From assembly GCA_963932465.1 (NCBI GenBank), contig OZ010791.1, positions 621,371,800 to 621,435,799 on the forward strand: a stretch of 64,000 bases of DNA. The letters run 5' to 3'. Below the pieces are notes generated by a model, which was given only the letters and a program-made list of their open reading frames with translations, was not told where the DNA came from and ran no database searches. Positions within the stretch are counted from its first letter, which is position 1; each line of letters opens with the position of its first letter. Source of the DNA: Maratus speciosus. Its lineage: Eukaryota; Arthropoda; Arachnida; Araneae; Salticidae. This document shows positions 25,001-35,411 of this stretch, piece by piece. A program made the translations under genes and the position numbers.

Positions 25001-26308
25001 CGTTTCAATGTTAAAATTCATAATGATGTAAATGTCACTAAGAGACAAGTGTTATCAACTATATCAAGTATATTCGATCCCTTAGGTTTAGTATCTCCTG
25101 TTATAATTAAAGCAAAAATATTTATGCAGAAGTTATGGTTATTACAATTAAATTGGGATGATTTGCTAACCGAGAAAGAGGCTAAGGAATGGAGAGAGTT
25201 TTCTGATACCCTACAATTAATTAATAAATTTGAGATTAGTAGGTGTATTTTATTGAAAGATGCAATTATGATCGAGTTACATGGTTTCAGCGACGCATCT
25301 GAAGCAGCCTATGGTGCGGTAATTTACTGCAAATCAGTGACAGAATCAGGTCAAGTGTCTGTAAAATTAGTGACAAGTAAATCTAGAGTTTCTCCCTTAA
25401 AGCAATTAACTGTTCCAAAACTTGAGCTTTGTGCAGCAGTTTTATTGACAAAGCTTATGAAACGAGTGATTTCTTCGCTCAAAATTAGTGTAAACAAAAT
25501 CTTCTTGTGGTCCGATTCCATGATAGTATTATCCTGGATTAAAAAAGAACCATACGTTCTAAAAACTTTTGTTGCGAATAGGATTTCTACAATACAAGAA
25601 CTAACTCAAGGGATGCAGTGGCGACATGTTCCATCTCAGCATAACCCTGCTGACCTTCTAACAAGAGGAATTAGTCCTGATAAGCTATTATCAAATGAGT
25701 TATGGTGGAGTGGTCCATTGTTCCTAAAGGAAAAAGACTATCCCAATACAAATATTCCTGCAGCAGTTAATTCCAATGACTTTTCAAATGAACGGAAAAA
25801 TATTAATATAAGTGACTTTAAAAGCATATCTGTTTTTACAGTTTCTGTTAATTCTTTTGTGCATGATATAATTGATTTAAGTAATAACTATTGTAAAATA
25901 ATTCGTATTTTAGGATTTATTTTCAGGTTCCTTAGTAATTGTAAAAAAGAAAAAAAGGAGGGTCCTCTGGACCTCGAAGAGCTCAACAAAGCAGAAAGTT
26001 TTTTGTTAAAAAGTGTTCAACGTGAGTTTTTTGACAAGGAAATAAAATCCTTGCAAAAATCAGGTAATATTAATCATGATAGTCAGTTAAAAAACTTACA
26101 TCCATTTCTTGATAAAGAAGGTCTTATAAGAGTAGGAGGTAGATTAGCGAACAGTAACTTAAATGCCAACCAAAAATTTCCAATTTTACTACAAGATAAA
26201 AGTAAACTTACTCAAATGATAGTAGAATACTTTCATAAACGGTATTTACATTTAGGTCCACAAGCTTTACTTTTTCAGTTAAGGCTCCGCTTCACTGAAA
26301 CTCACTGA
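22100..26308 (+). pseudogene. BEL/Pao gag-pol polyprotein, nonsense and truncated
   Basis: One continuous frame from ATG 22100, broken by TAA at 24719-24721 and resuming in the same frame. Order: an acidic coiled-coil-like N-terminus with short EEQEQRR repeats (residues about 60-110), a gag-like DUF1759 region, CCHC-type knuckles (CIFCHENHTLSKC and following Cys clusters, about 337-395), an aspartic protease of the DUF1758/A17 type with LLDVGSESNF (about 488-497), then reverse transcriptase. The stop lies in the RT domain, about 60 nt before the YMDD motif (24782-24793). RNase H (GFSDASEAAYGAV, LELCAAVL, WSDSM) and the start of the integrase zinc-binding domain (HKRYLHLG) follow. A TTAA element at 26279 then interrupts the frame; the remaining zinc-binding part resumes at 26710. 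The DDE catalytic core was not found. The copy cannot encode a full polyprotein. Confidence 0.9.
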
Positions 26309-26709
26309 TCGCGAAATCCCATGTTAGCCTATGGGAAAACTTTCAAGCGCGATGACTCATTAACTAATATAATTATTAAAATATACCGTTTTCACCATCA
26401 GAAAGTAGACGTCAGATGCAGATGATGTGCGTTTTTAAAAATTATCTCCGTAAATTTTAAGTACATGAAAAATCCCTATAAACTTTGAAATTTCCATTTG
26501 ATTAAATTTTATCATCTTCTTAAAACTACTTAAAATTTACGGAGACAATTTTTAAAAACGCACATCATCTGCATCTGACGTCTACTTTCTGATGGCGAAA
26601 ACGGTATTTTAATAATTATATTAGTTAATGAGTCATCGCACTTGAAAGTTTTCCCATAGGTTAACATGGGATTTCGCGATCGGGGAGTTTCAGTGAAGCG
26701 GAGCCTTAA
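26279..26709. mobile_element. Palindromic TTAA element (family A), intact
   Basis: TTAA at both ends (26279-26282 and 26706-26709), with near-perfect inverted halves beginning GGCTCCGCTTCACTGAAACTC. It sits inside the BEL integrase region. Removing it together with one TTAA rejoins the frame, so it is a clean insertion. TTAA duplication is typical of piggyBac-type transposition. It has no coding capacity. Confidence 0.85.
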
Positions 26710-27423
26710 GGCAGAAGTTTTGGCCTTTAAATGGTCGTGCAATATGTAGAAAAACAATTCATAATTGTTGCATGTTTCGTGTTATAAATATTGTATAAAG
26801 TTTTTATATTTTCTTAATGCAATAGGTTTTATAAGATTTATGAGTGTACATATGAAATTAAGCTAATTTCTGCTTGATTGAATCTATTATGTGTTTCTCA
26901 AAGAAAATATTCATGCAAAATGTGTATTGAGAGTGTATATATAATTTGAGTTATATTATTTATATGGAGAGATTATGCATATGAGATATATATATATTAT
27001 TTGTGTTATTTAAATGACATTTATTTTATCCAGAAGGTTTGAGTTTATTTTGATAAAATCGAGTGTGTTAACCTTTAAATACTTTAAAATAAAGTATTTC
27101 TGAGTTATTTTTTAAATAAAATATGAGAAAAGAAATAAATTCTTGCAGCATTTAAAATTTTATTTGAGTTTTAGATGTCATGAGTGTACATCATTACATA
27201 ATGCTTGCAGAATTTTAGAGTAGTAAACATAAAAACACAAAGAGGTGTTTTCAAGAGACCAATTTCAAAAATTTGTCTTTAACCCAAAGAAAATTGATTA
27301 TTATCTTTTGTAATTTGTCGATTTATTATTTACTAGTATATGCTGTATTATTTGTTTAAAATTCAAAGTGTAATAATGTATTATAATTGTGGTTGAATGA
27401 AAATCATTCAACGGGGGCCGGTA

Positions 27424-27770
27424 TGTTCGGTCGTTTTTGTGCTTTTCCTTTTTGGCAATAACTTTTATCGTCTGCGTTTGTTTATGAGAGTTCATAGAAT
27501 GTTTTGTTGTGAAAGAGGTAGCCATGAGCAGCTCTTGTGATATTATTTAATAAAAAACAGTGCACTGCAGTTTTGTTATTTTCATAGCTGCCAACATCTT
27601 ACGCTTTTTCAGACCACAAAAATTTTATAGAAAATTTTACCTTTTTAAATCGCCGTAATCTGCCGATTAAATAAAGCAAAAATTTCTATAAAGTTTTTGT
27701 GGTCTGAAAAAGCGGAAGAGTTGGCAGCTATGTATTTTGTGTATTTGTGAGTATTTAATATGAGTTAACA
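27424..27770 (+). repeat. BEL/Pao 3' LTR interrupted by a small element
   Basis: 347 bp, equal to 191 bp of LTR plus a 150-bp insertion and its 6-bp target duplication. It is preceded by a short purine-rich run (about 27410-27420) that could serve as polypurine tract. It ends TTAACA followed by the TTTCT duplication. Confidence 0.88.
27583..27732. mobile_element. 150-bp palindromic insert in the BEL 3' LTR
   Basis: Ends CATAGCTGCCAAC...GTTGGCAGCTATG, with target duplication TATTTT at 27577-27582 and 27733-27738. The 5' LTR provides the empty site for comparison. Inner arms also pair (GCTTTTTCAGACC against GGTCTGAAAAAGC). Confidence 0.85.
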
Positions 27771-28329
27771 TTTCTCGTCAAACGTGGCAAATGAGGTGCG
27801 TTCGTACTATAACTAGTATTATAAATATTTTTTGCACCGCATATTGTACTGAATGTATATTTTAGAGCACTTCCTAAGTGCCCATCAATTTCATTCTGTT
27901 CGAAAGGCTATAACATCATTAAAATGCACTTGAAATAGTTTTTCCCACTGGCCTTAATGTAACGGAAAACTTTTGATTATCCCTGTCATTAAACTATACA
28001 TCCGATTTTCATAAAATTTGAAATGTCTCGAAAACATTTTGCAACAATTATATATTTTAAATTTCAAACGATTCGGTTGGGTAGTTTTGCGCTTTTATAT
28101 GCGGACGGACAGACAGACAGACGGACTGAACGAACTCTATAGGTGCTACGTATTTATCTAATTACGAACGTTCCTAAAAATGTTCATCGTCGGCATCTGA
28201 CCTCTACTTTCGGATGGTGAAAACCGTATTTTAATAAATAGTTTGTGCAAGGAGTCACCTCCCATAAGTTTTCCCATAGGTTAACATTGGATTTCACTAT
28301 CGGTGAGTATCAGTGAAGCGACCTCTTAA

Positions 28330-28477
28330 ATCGCTGCTTTGAACCATTAGGTTCTACTGTTGGGGTTATCAACAACAAAATGTTGAATTCGGAGAAATGT
28401 TAATTCATTATACACAAATGTAGCAAATATTTTAATATAATAAAAATTAAAAACATTTTTTAAAGAAATCTTTAACA
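28330..28477. other. Short AT-rich spacer
   Basis: Nothing recognised. Confidence 0.4.
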
Positions 28478-28489
28478 AGTAAAATTTGA

Positions 28490-28729
28490 TTGGTTGGTTG
28501 TATTTATGACGGCCAATTATCAGCACGAGGGATATAGGCCCAAAAGGGGGGGGGGTGCCCTTCGTGGGGGTCTTTCTAAGGGAACCTAACCCGTATTAAC
28601 GCTTGGAAAACTAAGGTTCGAAGAAAACCACGGAAACTCCGAACGATTAGGCCGACGGGCGCGATTGGAATCGAACCCAGCACCCGTCTACCAGCTTCGA
28701 GAGCAGAACCTCTCGGCTACTGGCGGGGC
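28490..28729 (-). mobile_element. tRNA-derived SINE with TTGG-type tail
   Basis: A 12-bp target duplication AGTAAAATTTGA lies at 28478-28489 and 28730-28741. Read on the minus strand it starts with a box A-like GTAGCCGAGAGGTT and box B GGGTTCGATTCC, resembling a Leu/Ser-type tRNA head. A body of about 150 bp follows, ending in an (AACC)n tail. Confidence 0.8.
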
Positions 28730-29032
28730 AGTAAAATTTGAATAAAGAACATTTCAATGATTTTCTTTTTCTGAACATATTTTTCTAACTCTAAACGGAA
28801 AAACAATGAAGAACTGAATTGCATCCTATTGTTTGAAATCTAGAAAATAGTCATAAATGAAGGGCTCTTTGTAAAACAAGGTAACTAACGAAATCTAAGC
28901 TTCAAGATATTCAAAATTCAATGTTTAAAAGTAAACTGCAAACAAAACAACTGTCATTACTTCCTCTAAAACAGCTGCTTTGTTAAGTAAGACTGAATCT
29001 TCAATTAACTTATGAGCATTATTTTTTTGTTT

Positions 29033-29063
<31 letters not shown>

Positions 29064-29191
29064 GGACTTGTTGAATTTTAATAACAAAAATGCTTTGCAC
29101 TTACGACAATTTTATCTATAATGCAAATGCATATATATATATATTGAAAATTTTTGTAGAAAATTTCACATGCCTATAATTATACTAACTC

Positions 29192-29526
29192 GAAATTTTT
29201 AATTGCTGAATTCTTATTCAACCGGGCTTAAAGATGCAAAAACCAACAAAGTTAAAAAGTGTCCAAGTCTGGACTCGAACCAGGGTCATTGGTATTACGC
29301 ACCAATGCTCTACCGCTGAGCTACCTTTACGATACCAGGCCTAGCCCTTATCACTCTTACCCTCAGAGTAAATATTATATGATTACTCTGAGCTCTTACC
29401 TGTGAGAAGCAATGGCGCGTAATGCCAATGACCTTGGTTCGAGTCCAGACTTGGACACTTTTTAACTCTGTTGGTTGCTACGCCTTTAATCCCCAGTTGA
29501 ATAAGAATTCAGCAATTAAAAATTTC
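29192..29526. repeat. Foldback of two opposed tRNA-like SINE heads
   Basis: The outer arms GAAATTTTTAATTGCTGAA and its complement enclose two inverted tRNA-like copies: minus strand 29262-29333 and plus strand about 29405-29457. Both have box B GGTTCGAGTCCAGACTTGG; the minus copy has box A TAGCTCAGCGGTAGAGC. Its anticodon-like stem is TTGGT/ACCAA with loop GCGTAAT. The acceptor stem pairs poorly, so these are tRNA-derived repeats, not genes. Confidence 0.65.
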
Positions 29527-29602
29527 AAAAGACAATTTTATCTTTGGACATCTATTGACTATTCAACAGACCTTGCAATTTAAAAAGGATGTCAGAATGA
29601 AG

Positions 29603-29819
29603 TTAACCCTTTATCGGGTAATGGTAATATACTTACCACTTAATTTTTATTGAAAACGGATCGATTCGCACCAGAATTTTTAATAAAATATTTTGCTTTT
29701 ACAATGCACCTGACGCAATGGTCGCTTTTATTTTCAAATAAATTTGTTTGTAGATTCGGGTGGCAGTGAATCTTTTCAACATTTCAGCCACAGAATTGAC
29801 TTGCCAGATAAAGGGTTAA
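29603..29819. mobile_element. Small TTAA element in the NHL 3' UTR region
   Basis: TTAACCCTTTATCGGG at the left and CCAGATAAAGGGTTAA at the right, TTAA on both sides, 217 bp. Same end type as 16454, 17793 and 54604. Confidence 0.7.
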
Positions 29820-29905
29820 ATAGTTTTACACGAAAATTAAAAATGCCAGTTACCGTGTTTCAAATATATTATTATGTCCCCGCTAAAAAGGAGAGTATAA
29901 TACCT
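29620..29905 (-). promoter_or_regulatory. Probable 3' UTR of the NHL gene with candidate poly(A) signals
   Basis: Sequence just 3' of the TGA on the minus strand is AT-rich. AATAAA hexamers read on the minus strand at 29732-29727 and 29651-29646. Both lie inside a small TTAA-flanked repeat that starts 87 nt past the stop, so an inserted element may supply the cleavage signal. Actual ends cannot be determined from sequence alone. Confidence 0.35.
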
Positions 29906-30055
29906 TCAGAAGACTTGTATTCTGTGGTTCTCCCTGTCGCAGACGAGTATCTGTCCCGTCGAGGAGACGGCTATACCTTCCAGACCTTTGAACTCTCCGT
30001 CGCCAGAACCCCAAGTCCCGAACGCTTTCAGAAAGGTACCGTCCGGATGGAAAAT
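29906..30055 (-). CDS. nhl-1: TRIM-NHL protein (nhl-1/thin-like), terminal NHL exon with stop
   Basis: Terminal coding exon, hidden behind longer open frames on both strands. The acceptor tract ends CAG at 30058-30056. The exon starts IFHPDGTFLKAFGTWG, continues through GLEGIAV and LVCDRENHRIQVF, and stops with TGA at 29908-29906 (49 residues). It completes the propeller with one blade. The strong end motif NHRIQVF directly before the stop agrees with how I remember nhl-1-type proteins ending. It joins exon B in phase 0. Exons A, B and this one together give 237 residues. A possible shifted reading of this exon remains open to a TAG at 29885-29883; see the findings. Confidence 0.9.
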   Translation of the reverse strand: MFHPDGTFLKAFGTWGSGDGEFKGLEGIAVSSTGQILVCDRENHRIQVF

Positions 30056-30328
30056 CTGGAAAAAGAAAAGGCACTTTATCAGCAAATCGTCTATTACTCC
30101 TTAGTATTAAATACCATTCATTATGCATTTCCCCCTTAATCTGATCCGCAACTAATATTTTGATGGGCCATATTAAGGACACACTTCCTTCATTAAAGGG
30201 GTCTCGGTGCTTATTAACACTTTCCAACATACGGTGAAACACCCAGTTATTGGCACCTAACCAGTAACTGACTCTTCAACAAAAATCTAACTCAAATAAA
30301 CATTTTATTGTTAAATTCCGCAAATCAA

Positions 30329-30507
30329 GGCTCCTGCCCCGTCAGGCGAACACAGTTGCGAGCTAATGTTAAACCTATGGAGAGGTTCTTTGCCAATATC
30401 TCGTTTGAATTTCGATATTTTATTATTATTATTTTTTTTTTTTTATTGGACAGCTGAGGTCGATCCCTACAGTCACCCCTTTTTTAACTTTTTCGATTTT
30501 GGTTGCT

Positions 30508-30547
<40 letters not shown>

Positions 30548-30795
30548 TCACTTTCACTTTCGGAATCAGTTCCAAAACTATAGTGAAACTAACTTTATAA
30601 AAAATATCTGCAAGTAAAATCGCAAAAGTTATAAAGAGCGACTGTAGGGATCGTTCTCAGCTGTCCAAAAAAAAAAAAAAAGATAAGAAAAGAATTAAAA
30701 TGTCGAAATGCAAACGAAATATTGGCAAAGAGCCTCCCCATAGGTTTAGCATTAGTTCGCCAGTGTCTTCTTCGCCTAACGAGACAGGAGCCTTA
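30329..30795. repeat. Foldback element with poly(T) centre
   Basis: AAGGCTCCTGCCCCGTCAGG is mirrored by the block ending GAGACAGGAGCCTT. The arms include AACCTATGG.GAGG and GGACAGCTGAG. Around the centre is a T-run of 34 (about 30511-30544). Confidence 0.65.
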
Positions 30796-30911
30796 ATAAC
30801 ATCTAAACTTGTTTGTCTTAACTGCTATGACTTATGTGTCAGTTATTGATTTACAAAATAGGATTGGTGTCAGTGACTGGAGTTATTGACCCTATTTAAG
30901 AAAAAGTTTTT

Positions 30912-30945
<34 letters not shown>

Positions 30946-33230
30946 GTAATTTTTCAAAGTTTTATCAACTGTAAACTGTAGTTTCTTAATGTGTCTCTGT
31001 ATCCTTTCAAAAGCAAGGATAAGTATAAAACAGAATCGAAACTTTGCAATAGGGATTTGAACAATAAAGAATCCTTAAGGTGTCAGTTGCTGGTGGGGGT
31101 TTCACCCTAGTTGAAAAGTGTTTATGAATCCGATTTGTCTGTCTATCCTTGCTCTAACTCGCGTAAGTATAGTCCGATTGCCATGCGATTGGAATGGACT
31201 ATGCCATGTTAGGTAATGAAAATGAAGTGTGTTAGCATACATAGTTCGTTTACAAGGATAGTTATAAGCATTACGGCCTATGGGAAAAAACAGTTGAGAT
31301 ATATTTTAATGATTTTACACAATTTAAAACATATTGAAATGGATCCGTAAGAGACACTGCAAGAGGTTTACTATGGAAAAGGGTGTGCAGAGCATTTCAC
31401 CCTTCATTCACAGGGACACACACAAGAAACCGATTACAGTACTGCCTAGAAACAATAATGGATGGAAGTGCGTTTCCAGTTGTAGTACGCATTTTAGGTA
31501 GATTTCGTATGATATACTACCTATTACATTCTCCCCTATGTTGGAATTTCTGAAAAATTTTTGCAGATCTACACCGATCAAGACCCCCTAGAACCCAAAA
31601 CCACTCTCAGTAAAAATCTTTACATATATATATACCTATATATCACTTTTTCTGGACACGATATCTTCCACAATTCTGCACAAATCTCTTCCAAACTGAT
31701 ACATAAAATCAAGGGGCAGAAAGTGTCGGTCAAGTTCGTTAATGGGCAAAATCGGACCAAGGGGATAGAAATAGGGAGGGGTTTTGTGAAAAACGAAAAA
31801 ACCCATAACTTCTTAATTTTTGTACATATCAAATCAGTTTAAAGTTTTTATTACTTCTAAAAATAGGGTTTATGTATCACAGTTTTTTGATCACATTAAA
31901 AATGGGCTCAAGGGGCGCAAAAAATAAGGTCTTTGGGAGAAAAAAAATCATAACTTCGTCAATTCTCAAGATATCAAATCCAATTAATTTTATAATAAAT
32001 CTCCTTAATAGTATCTACAACTTTTATATTCAGAAGTTTTTGATAGGACCAATTCCTACCGCAAAAAAAAAAATAATAATAAAAAAAAAATAAAAACGAA
32101 AACAAAAAATGGGGGTTGAAGAAGACAAATTTCCATAACTCCGTCAATTCACAAGATATAAAACCTCCATGAATTTATCATATATCTTCTTAATATTGTC
32201 TTCAACATTTATATAGACAAGTTTTTGATAGGACCAATTCTTACAGCAAAAACACATGAAAAATACATAGCGGTTGAAGAAAAAAATCATCTTATTAAGA
32301 ATATATTCAAATCAAAATGGCTTATTTTCTTACTCATTTTTAAATTAATTTTTGCTCTCAAACGCGTCCAATTGATAGATTCTCTTCTTCAGAAACTATA
32401 TAATGTACCGTAATGATCGATTTTTTGATAGAGGTAGAATATCTTTAAAAAAAAATGATGTCAAAGTGGGCATTTTGAACAGAATTTCTCGAAGCGATTG
32501 TGTTAGAAACGAAAAATATTGCCCTACTGAGAAAATAACTGTTTATTAATCAAGTTTCAATTAATTGAAAGAAAAATAAAAACACATGTCACTTATAAAT
32601 CTTTTCAAAAATTACGACAGCAAGTTTCATATTTTTTCTATTAAAAATGAAACTGAAAATGTGCCAGAAAATTTCGAGTTGTTGAGTATGGAAAAGTATT
32701 TTTTTAATACCTCCTTAACATGATTCGGATAAAACCAGCCATTATATAAAAATGAAATAAAAACTCTCCAAAAGCGGCCAGATAAAATTGTTAAACTGGG
32801 TTTATCTCTAATGATGATTTTGTTTTTGTTGGTGAAATTAGTATACTTAACTTCGAAATCTACCTCCTCCTGTAGGCCGGGCCGGCAGGGATTTTTAAAT
32901 TTAATTATTTTTTTGCATACTACTTGGGTATAAATCCTACAAATCTTATTCAGGGATGCACTAAAGTTATCCAGTACATTTCCGTTCATTGACGGAAATA
33001 GCTGAAGGGGGATTATCACCTGTGCGGTACATTTCCTAAATGAACTAAATTTTAGCATACAAATCTATAGATATCACACGGAGGGGTCCTTAAAATAATT
33101 CGGATATTTTTCCGTCTATGGGTGGTCATTACTGAAATTGTGTTTTCAAATGTGTTATGTGTTTTCCAAATTGTTTACCTTTCACCTTTTAAAGCTGTGA
33201 AGTTTTGCTACAGTAGTCTGGAACAGGGCC
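30796..33230. other. Intronic repeats, no gene
   Basis: 30835-30910 is homologous (inverted) to 49418-49470 (GTGTCAGTTACTGGAGTTAT-type block). A poly(A) lies at 30917-30942. 31950-32260 contains two diverged tandem units of about 180 bp (AACTTCGTCAATTCTCAAG, then AACTCCGTCAATTCACAAG, each followed by TTTTTGATAGGACCAATTC). An open frame of 143 codons at 33058-32627 on the minus strand has no recognisable homology. Confidence 0.45.
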
Positions 33231-33249
33231 GTAGCTTGAAAATTTTATT

Positions 33250-33315
33250 GGGGGGGGGGGGGGGACCTGACTTTGGTGCCCTTTTATGATTTTCATTTTC
33301 GACCCCCCCCCCCCT
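33250..33315. repeat. G-run/C-run pair of a hAT-type end
   Basis: CAGGGCCGTAGCTTG is followed by 14 G, and about 40 bp later by 12 C. CAGGGCCGTAGC is a frequent hAT-type terminus in invertebrates. Confidence 0.4.
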
Positions 33316-33814
33316 TCCCTGCAACGTCGACTCTATCCGTGCTAATGTTCCTACAATTCATATTATAGTAGCCCTAATCCGTGCTATCATCATGTCTTTT
33401 ATGTGTAATTCATCTTCTGTGATGCTTTACACAACAATTATCTTTATTTTCACCTTTTCAAAACACATTTTGCACTGTTGATCGATATATGTAGATATAT
33501 CAGTGTATCACAATATATTATCTACCTAATGTAGATATATATTGTGTGGGGATGTAAAGACTCCAAGCGGTAAGATTGGTTATAATTGATTACATTTTGT
33601 ATCTGATGTATTATTAGTTAAAAATTCAAAAATCCGGAAGAAAAGAGCTCAGAAACTAGGTTCACAGCGATTTTAACTTTTTTCTATCATCAATAGAAGA
33701 AAGTATTGTAATCGAAATTTTTTTGACGTCTGGTTGGTTTTCGACGGATTTACACGTTTTAGGGGTCAGAGATCCCCCAAAAACATGTTTTACAAAATGT
33801 CTGTCTGTCTGTGT

Positions 33815-34110
33815 GTCGCCATTGTATCATCGAAAAGTGTATTAAGTTATGCATAGAATTGAGCCAATTTTTTGTGTATGTTTCTAGCTATGGCAAGCAG
33901 GTCCTCCTTCAATATGGAAATTTTCTGACGGAAGGGGGCGCTGTAATAGCGATTTTTGTGCCATTTTCATTGTACCATCGGAAAGTATATGAAGTTATGC
34001 ATAGAACTGAACATAATTTATTGTGTAATGTATTGGCTATGGCAAGCAGGTCCTCCCTGAATTTGAAAATATTCCGCTGAAAACGGGTTCTATGATAGCG
34101 ATTGTTGTTT
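33815..34110. repeat. Two diverged tandem units of about 145 bp
   Basis: CATCGAAAAGTGTATTAAG (33827) and CATCGGAAAGTATATGAAG (33977) start two units that share TTATGCATAGAA, CTATGGCAAGCAGGTCCTCC and an ATAGCGATT block. They follow a (TGTC)n run at about 33799. The overlapping open frames on both strands are a product of the repeat. Confidence 0.7.
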
Positions 34111-35411
34111 AATTTTCTTGATTTTTTGTAGTTCAATTGTCCATCGGCGGCTCGTGCAGCGGCAGGAACTTGCGTTCTGCTAAGCCGGTTATTCGCAAAC
34201 AGCTGATGTACAAAAGAATAACGAAAAACTATTGATTTTAATAAACATCATGATTGAGATTAACTCGTTTTTACTCCGATTAATTGAATGAAGTACGAAT
34301 TTAAGATGAAAATCAAAGTTGGTATAGTATTGAATTATAATATTGAAGTATTAACATATGTAGCTACTTTTTGAAATTTAAGCTGTATGAGATAGAAGAA
34401 AGTTTTGGGATCGGCACATCCAACTAGTTTGGTGGTATATTTAGACATTCATCATTAACTCAAAGCAGTATTGTAAATAACATATTATAAGGGTATAGTT
34501 GCTACGATATACCGTAAATTTTGGAAAGTTTACCATCTGCCAAATTTGGCGGACATTAATCCATTTGAATACATGTATGCAGCAAAGACGAAAACTTTTC
34601 AACAAAGTTAAAAAGTGTTAAATGAGTTTTGTTCTAAAAAAGTAACGTTCTAAGAAGGATTTTTTTTAATTTTTTATCCCTCTCGAAAATGCAAAAATAT
34701 TTGATGCAAAACAGTTAGAATGTTTATTTTATGTCTGCACGCATCAAACTTTCAGATTTTCATATTCAAATACAAACGAACCGAGAATGCTTTCTTTTCT
34801 TTTTAAATATGTGAAACACGCACTGAATTGTAGCTTGATTAGTACCTGGTAATCACTTCTCTCACTATCACGTCTCGAAAGCCTGTTTAAAATATCAGTT
34901 TTGATTTTTACAGAAAAATTCCAGTGCTGTTTGATTCTTAGAAAACTGGTTAAAAATATGTGAAATTTTATATGCGAACAGATGATGATGATTTTATGAA
35001 TGTGTCAAAAGTAGTATTTTGGAAGGAATTTGAGCTTTAACTAAAGTAAACAACTGTAAATGTTCTTACATTCTGCTCTATCATCAATAATTTAAAACAA
35101 ATCTTTCATAAATTAAGTTACATAATCTGCTTCCTTCCTAAATTTTTTTATTGTTTTCATTTTTGTAAAAAGGTACCTAGTTTATTTCTGCCCTTTATTT
35201 ACTCTTGAGGCATTCGTGCCTGAGACACCAGTTTATATATATATATATATATATACATTCATTCAAGAAACCCAAGTCTCCAATCCTCCAAATGACCAGA
35301 ATGCACTGTTGTCACATTTTGAACAAGAGGGGAAGTCAAAGAATTTAAACTTTAAGAGGAGGAAATTTTTATTCAGAGAATTCTTTCAGGAGAATTGCTA
35401 TATGACAATCT
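34111..35411. other. AT-rich intronic sequence, no gene
   Basis: A TA microsatellite lies at about 35234-35254. The motif GATAGAAGAAAGT near 34390 echoes one at 33700 and 1975. No exon seen. Confidence 0.45.

Larger units (their letters stand above)
21712..27770 (+). mobile_element. BEL/Pao LTR retrotransposon, defective
   Basis: A 6,059-bp element with LTRs starting TGTTCGGTC and ending TTAACA, and a 5-bp target duplication TTTCT at 21707-21711 and 27771-27775. It carries a gag-pol frame with one in-frame stop. It appears to lack the integrase catalytic core, because nothing DDE-like follows the zinc-binding region before the 3' LTR. It also carries two secondary insertions. The LTRs are almost identical apart from one inserted element, so the insertion is fairly young. 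It is a host-genome retroelement; no envelope gene is seen. Confidence 0.9.
21696..28182 (-). mobile_element. Repeat B copy 3, split by BEL/Pao
   Basis: The left remnant (21696-21711) and right part (27771-28182) rejoin, after removing BEL and one TTTCT, into a sequence matching copy 2. It carries AGGTGCGTTCGT at one end and its inverted, slightly decayed form at the other (about 28164-28175). A GACG/GACA tetranucleotide run is at about 28103-28126. Confidence 0.7.
21390..28329. mobile_element. Outer TTAA element (family A) split by nested insertions
   Basis: TTAA occurs at 21390-21393 and 28326-28329. The left part (21394-21690) and right part (28183-28325) match the left and right halves of the compact family A copy at 26279-26709. 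Shared blocks include GATCGCGAAATtCCATG and the tract ending GCGACCTCTTAA. All sequence between is later insertion: repeat B, then BEL/Pao inside B, then smaller elements inside BEL. Confidence 0.7.

Noticed and set aside
29744..30139. 131-codon open frame on the plus strand over the terminal NHL exon
   Set aside because: It is the antisense of a splice-bounded NHL exon; the protein-family match is on the minus strand.
32627..33058. 143-codon minus-strand open frame
   Set aside because: No domain, low-complexity surroundings and no splice or start context; probably chance in AT-rich intron sequence.
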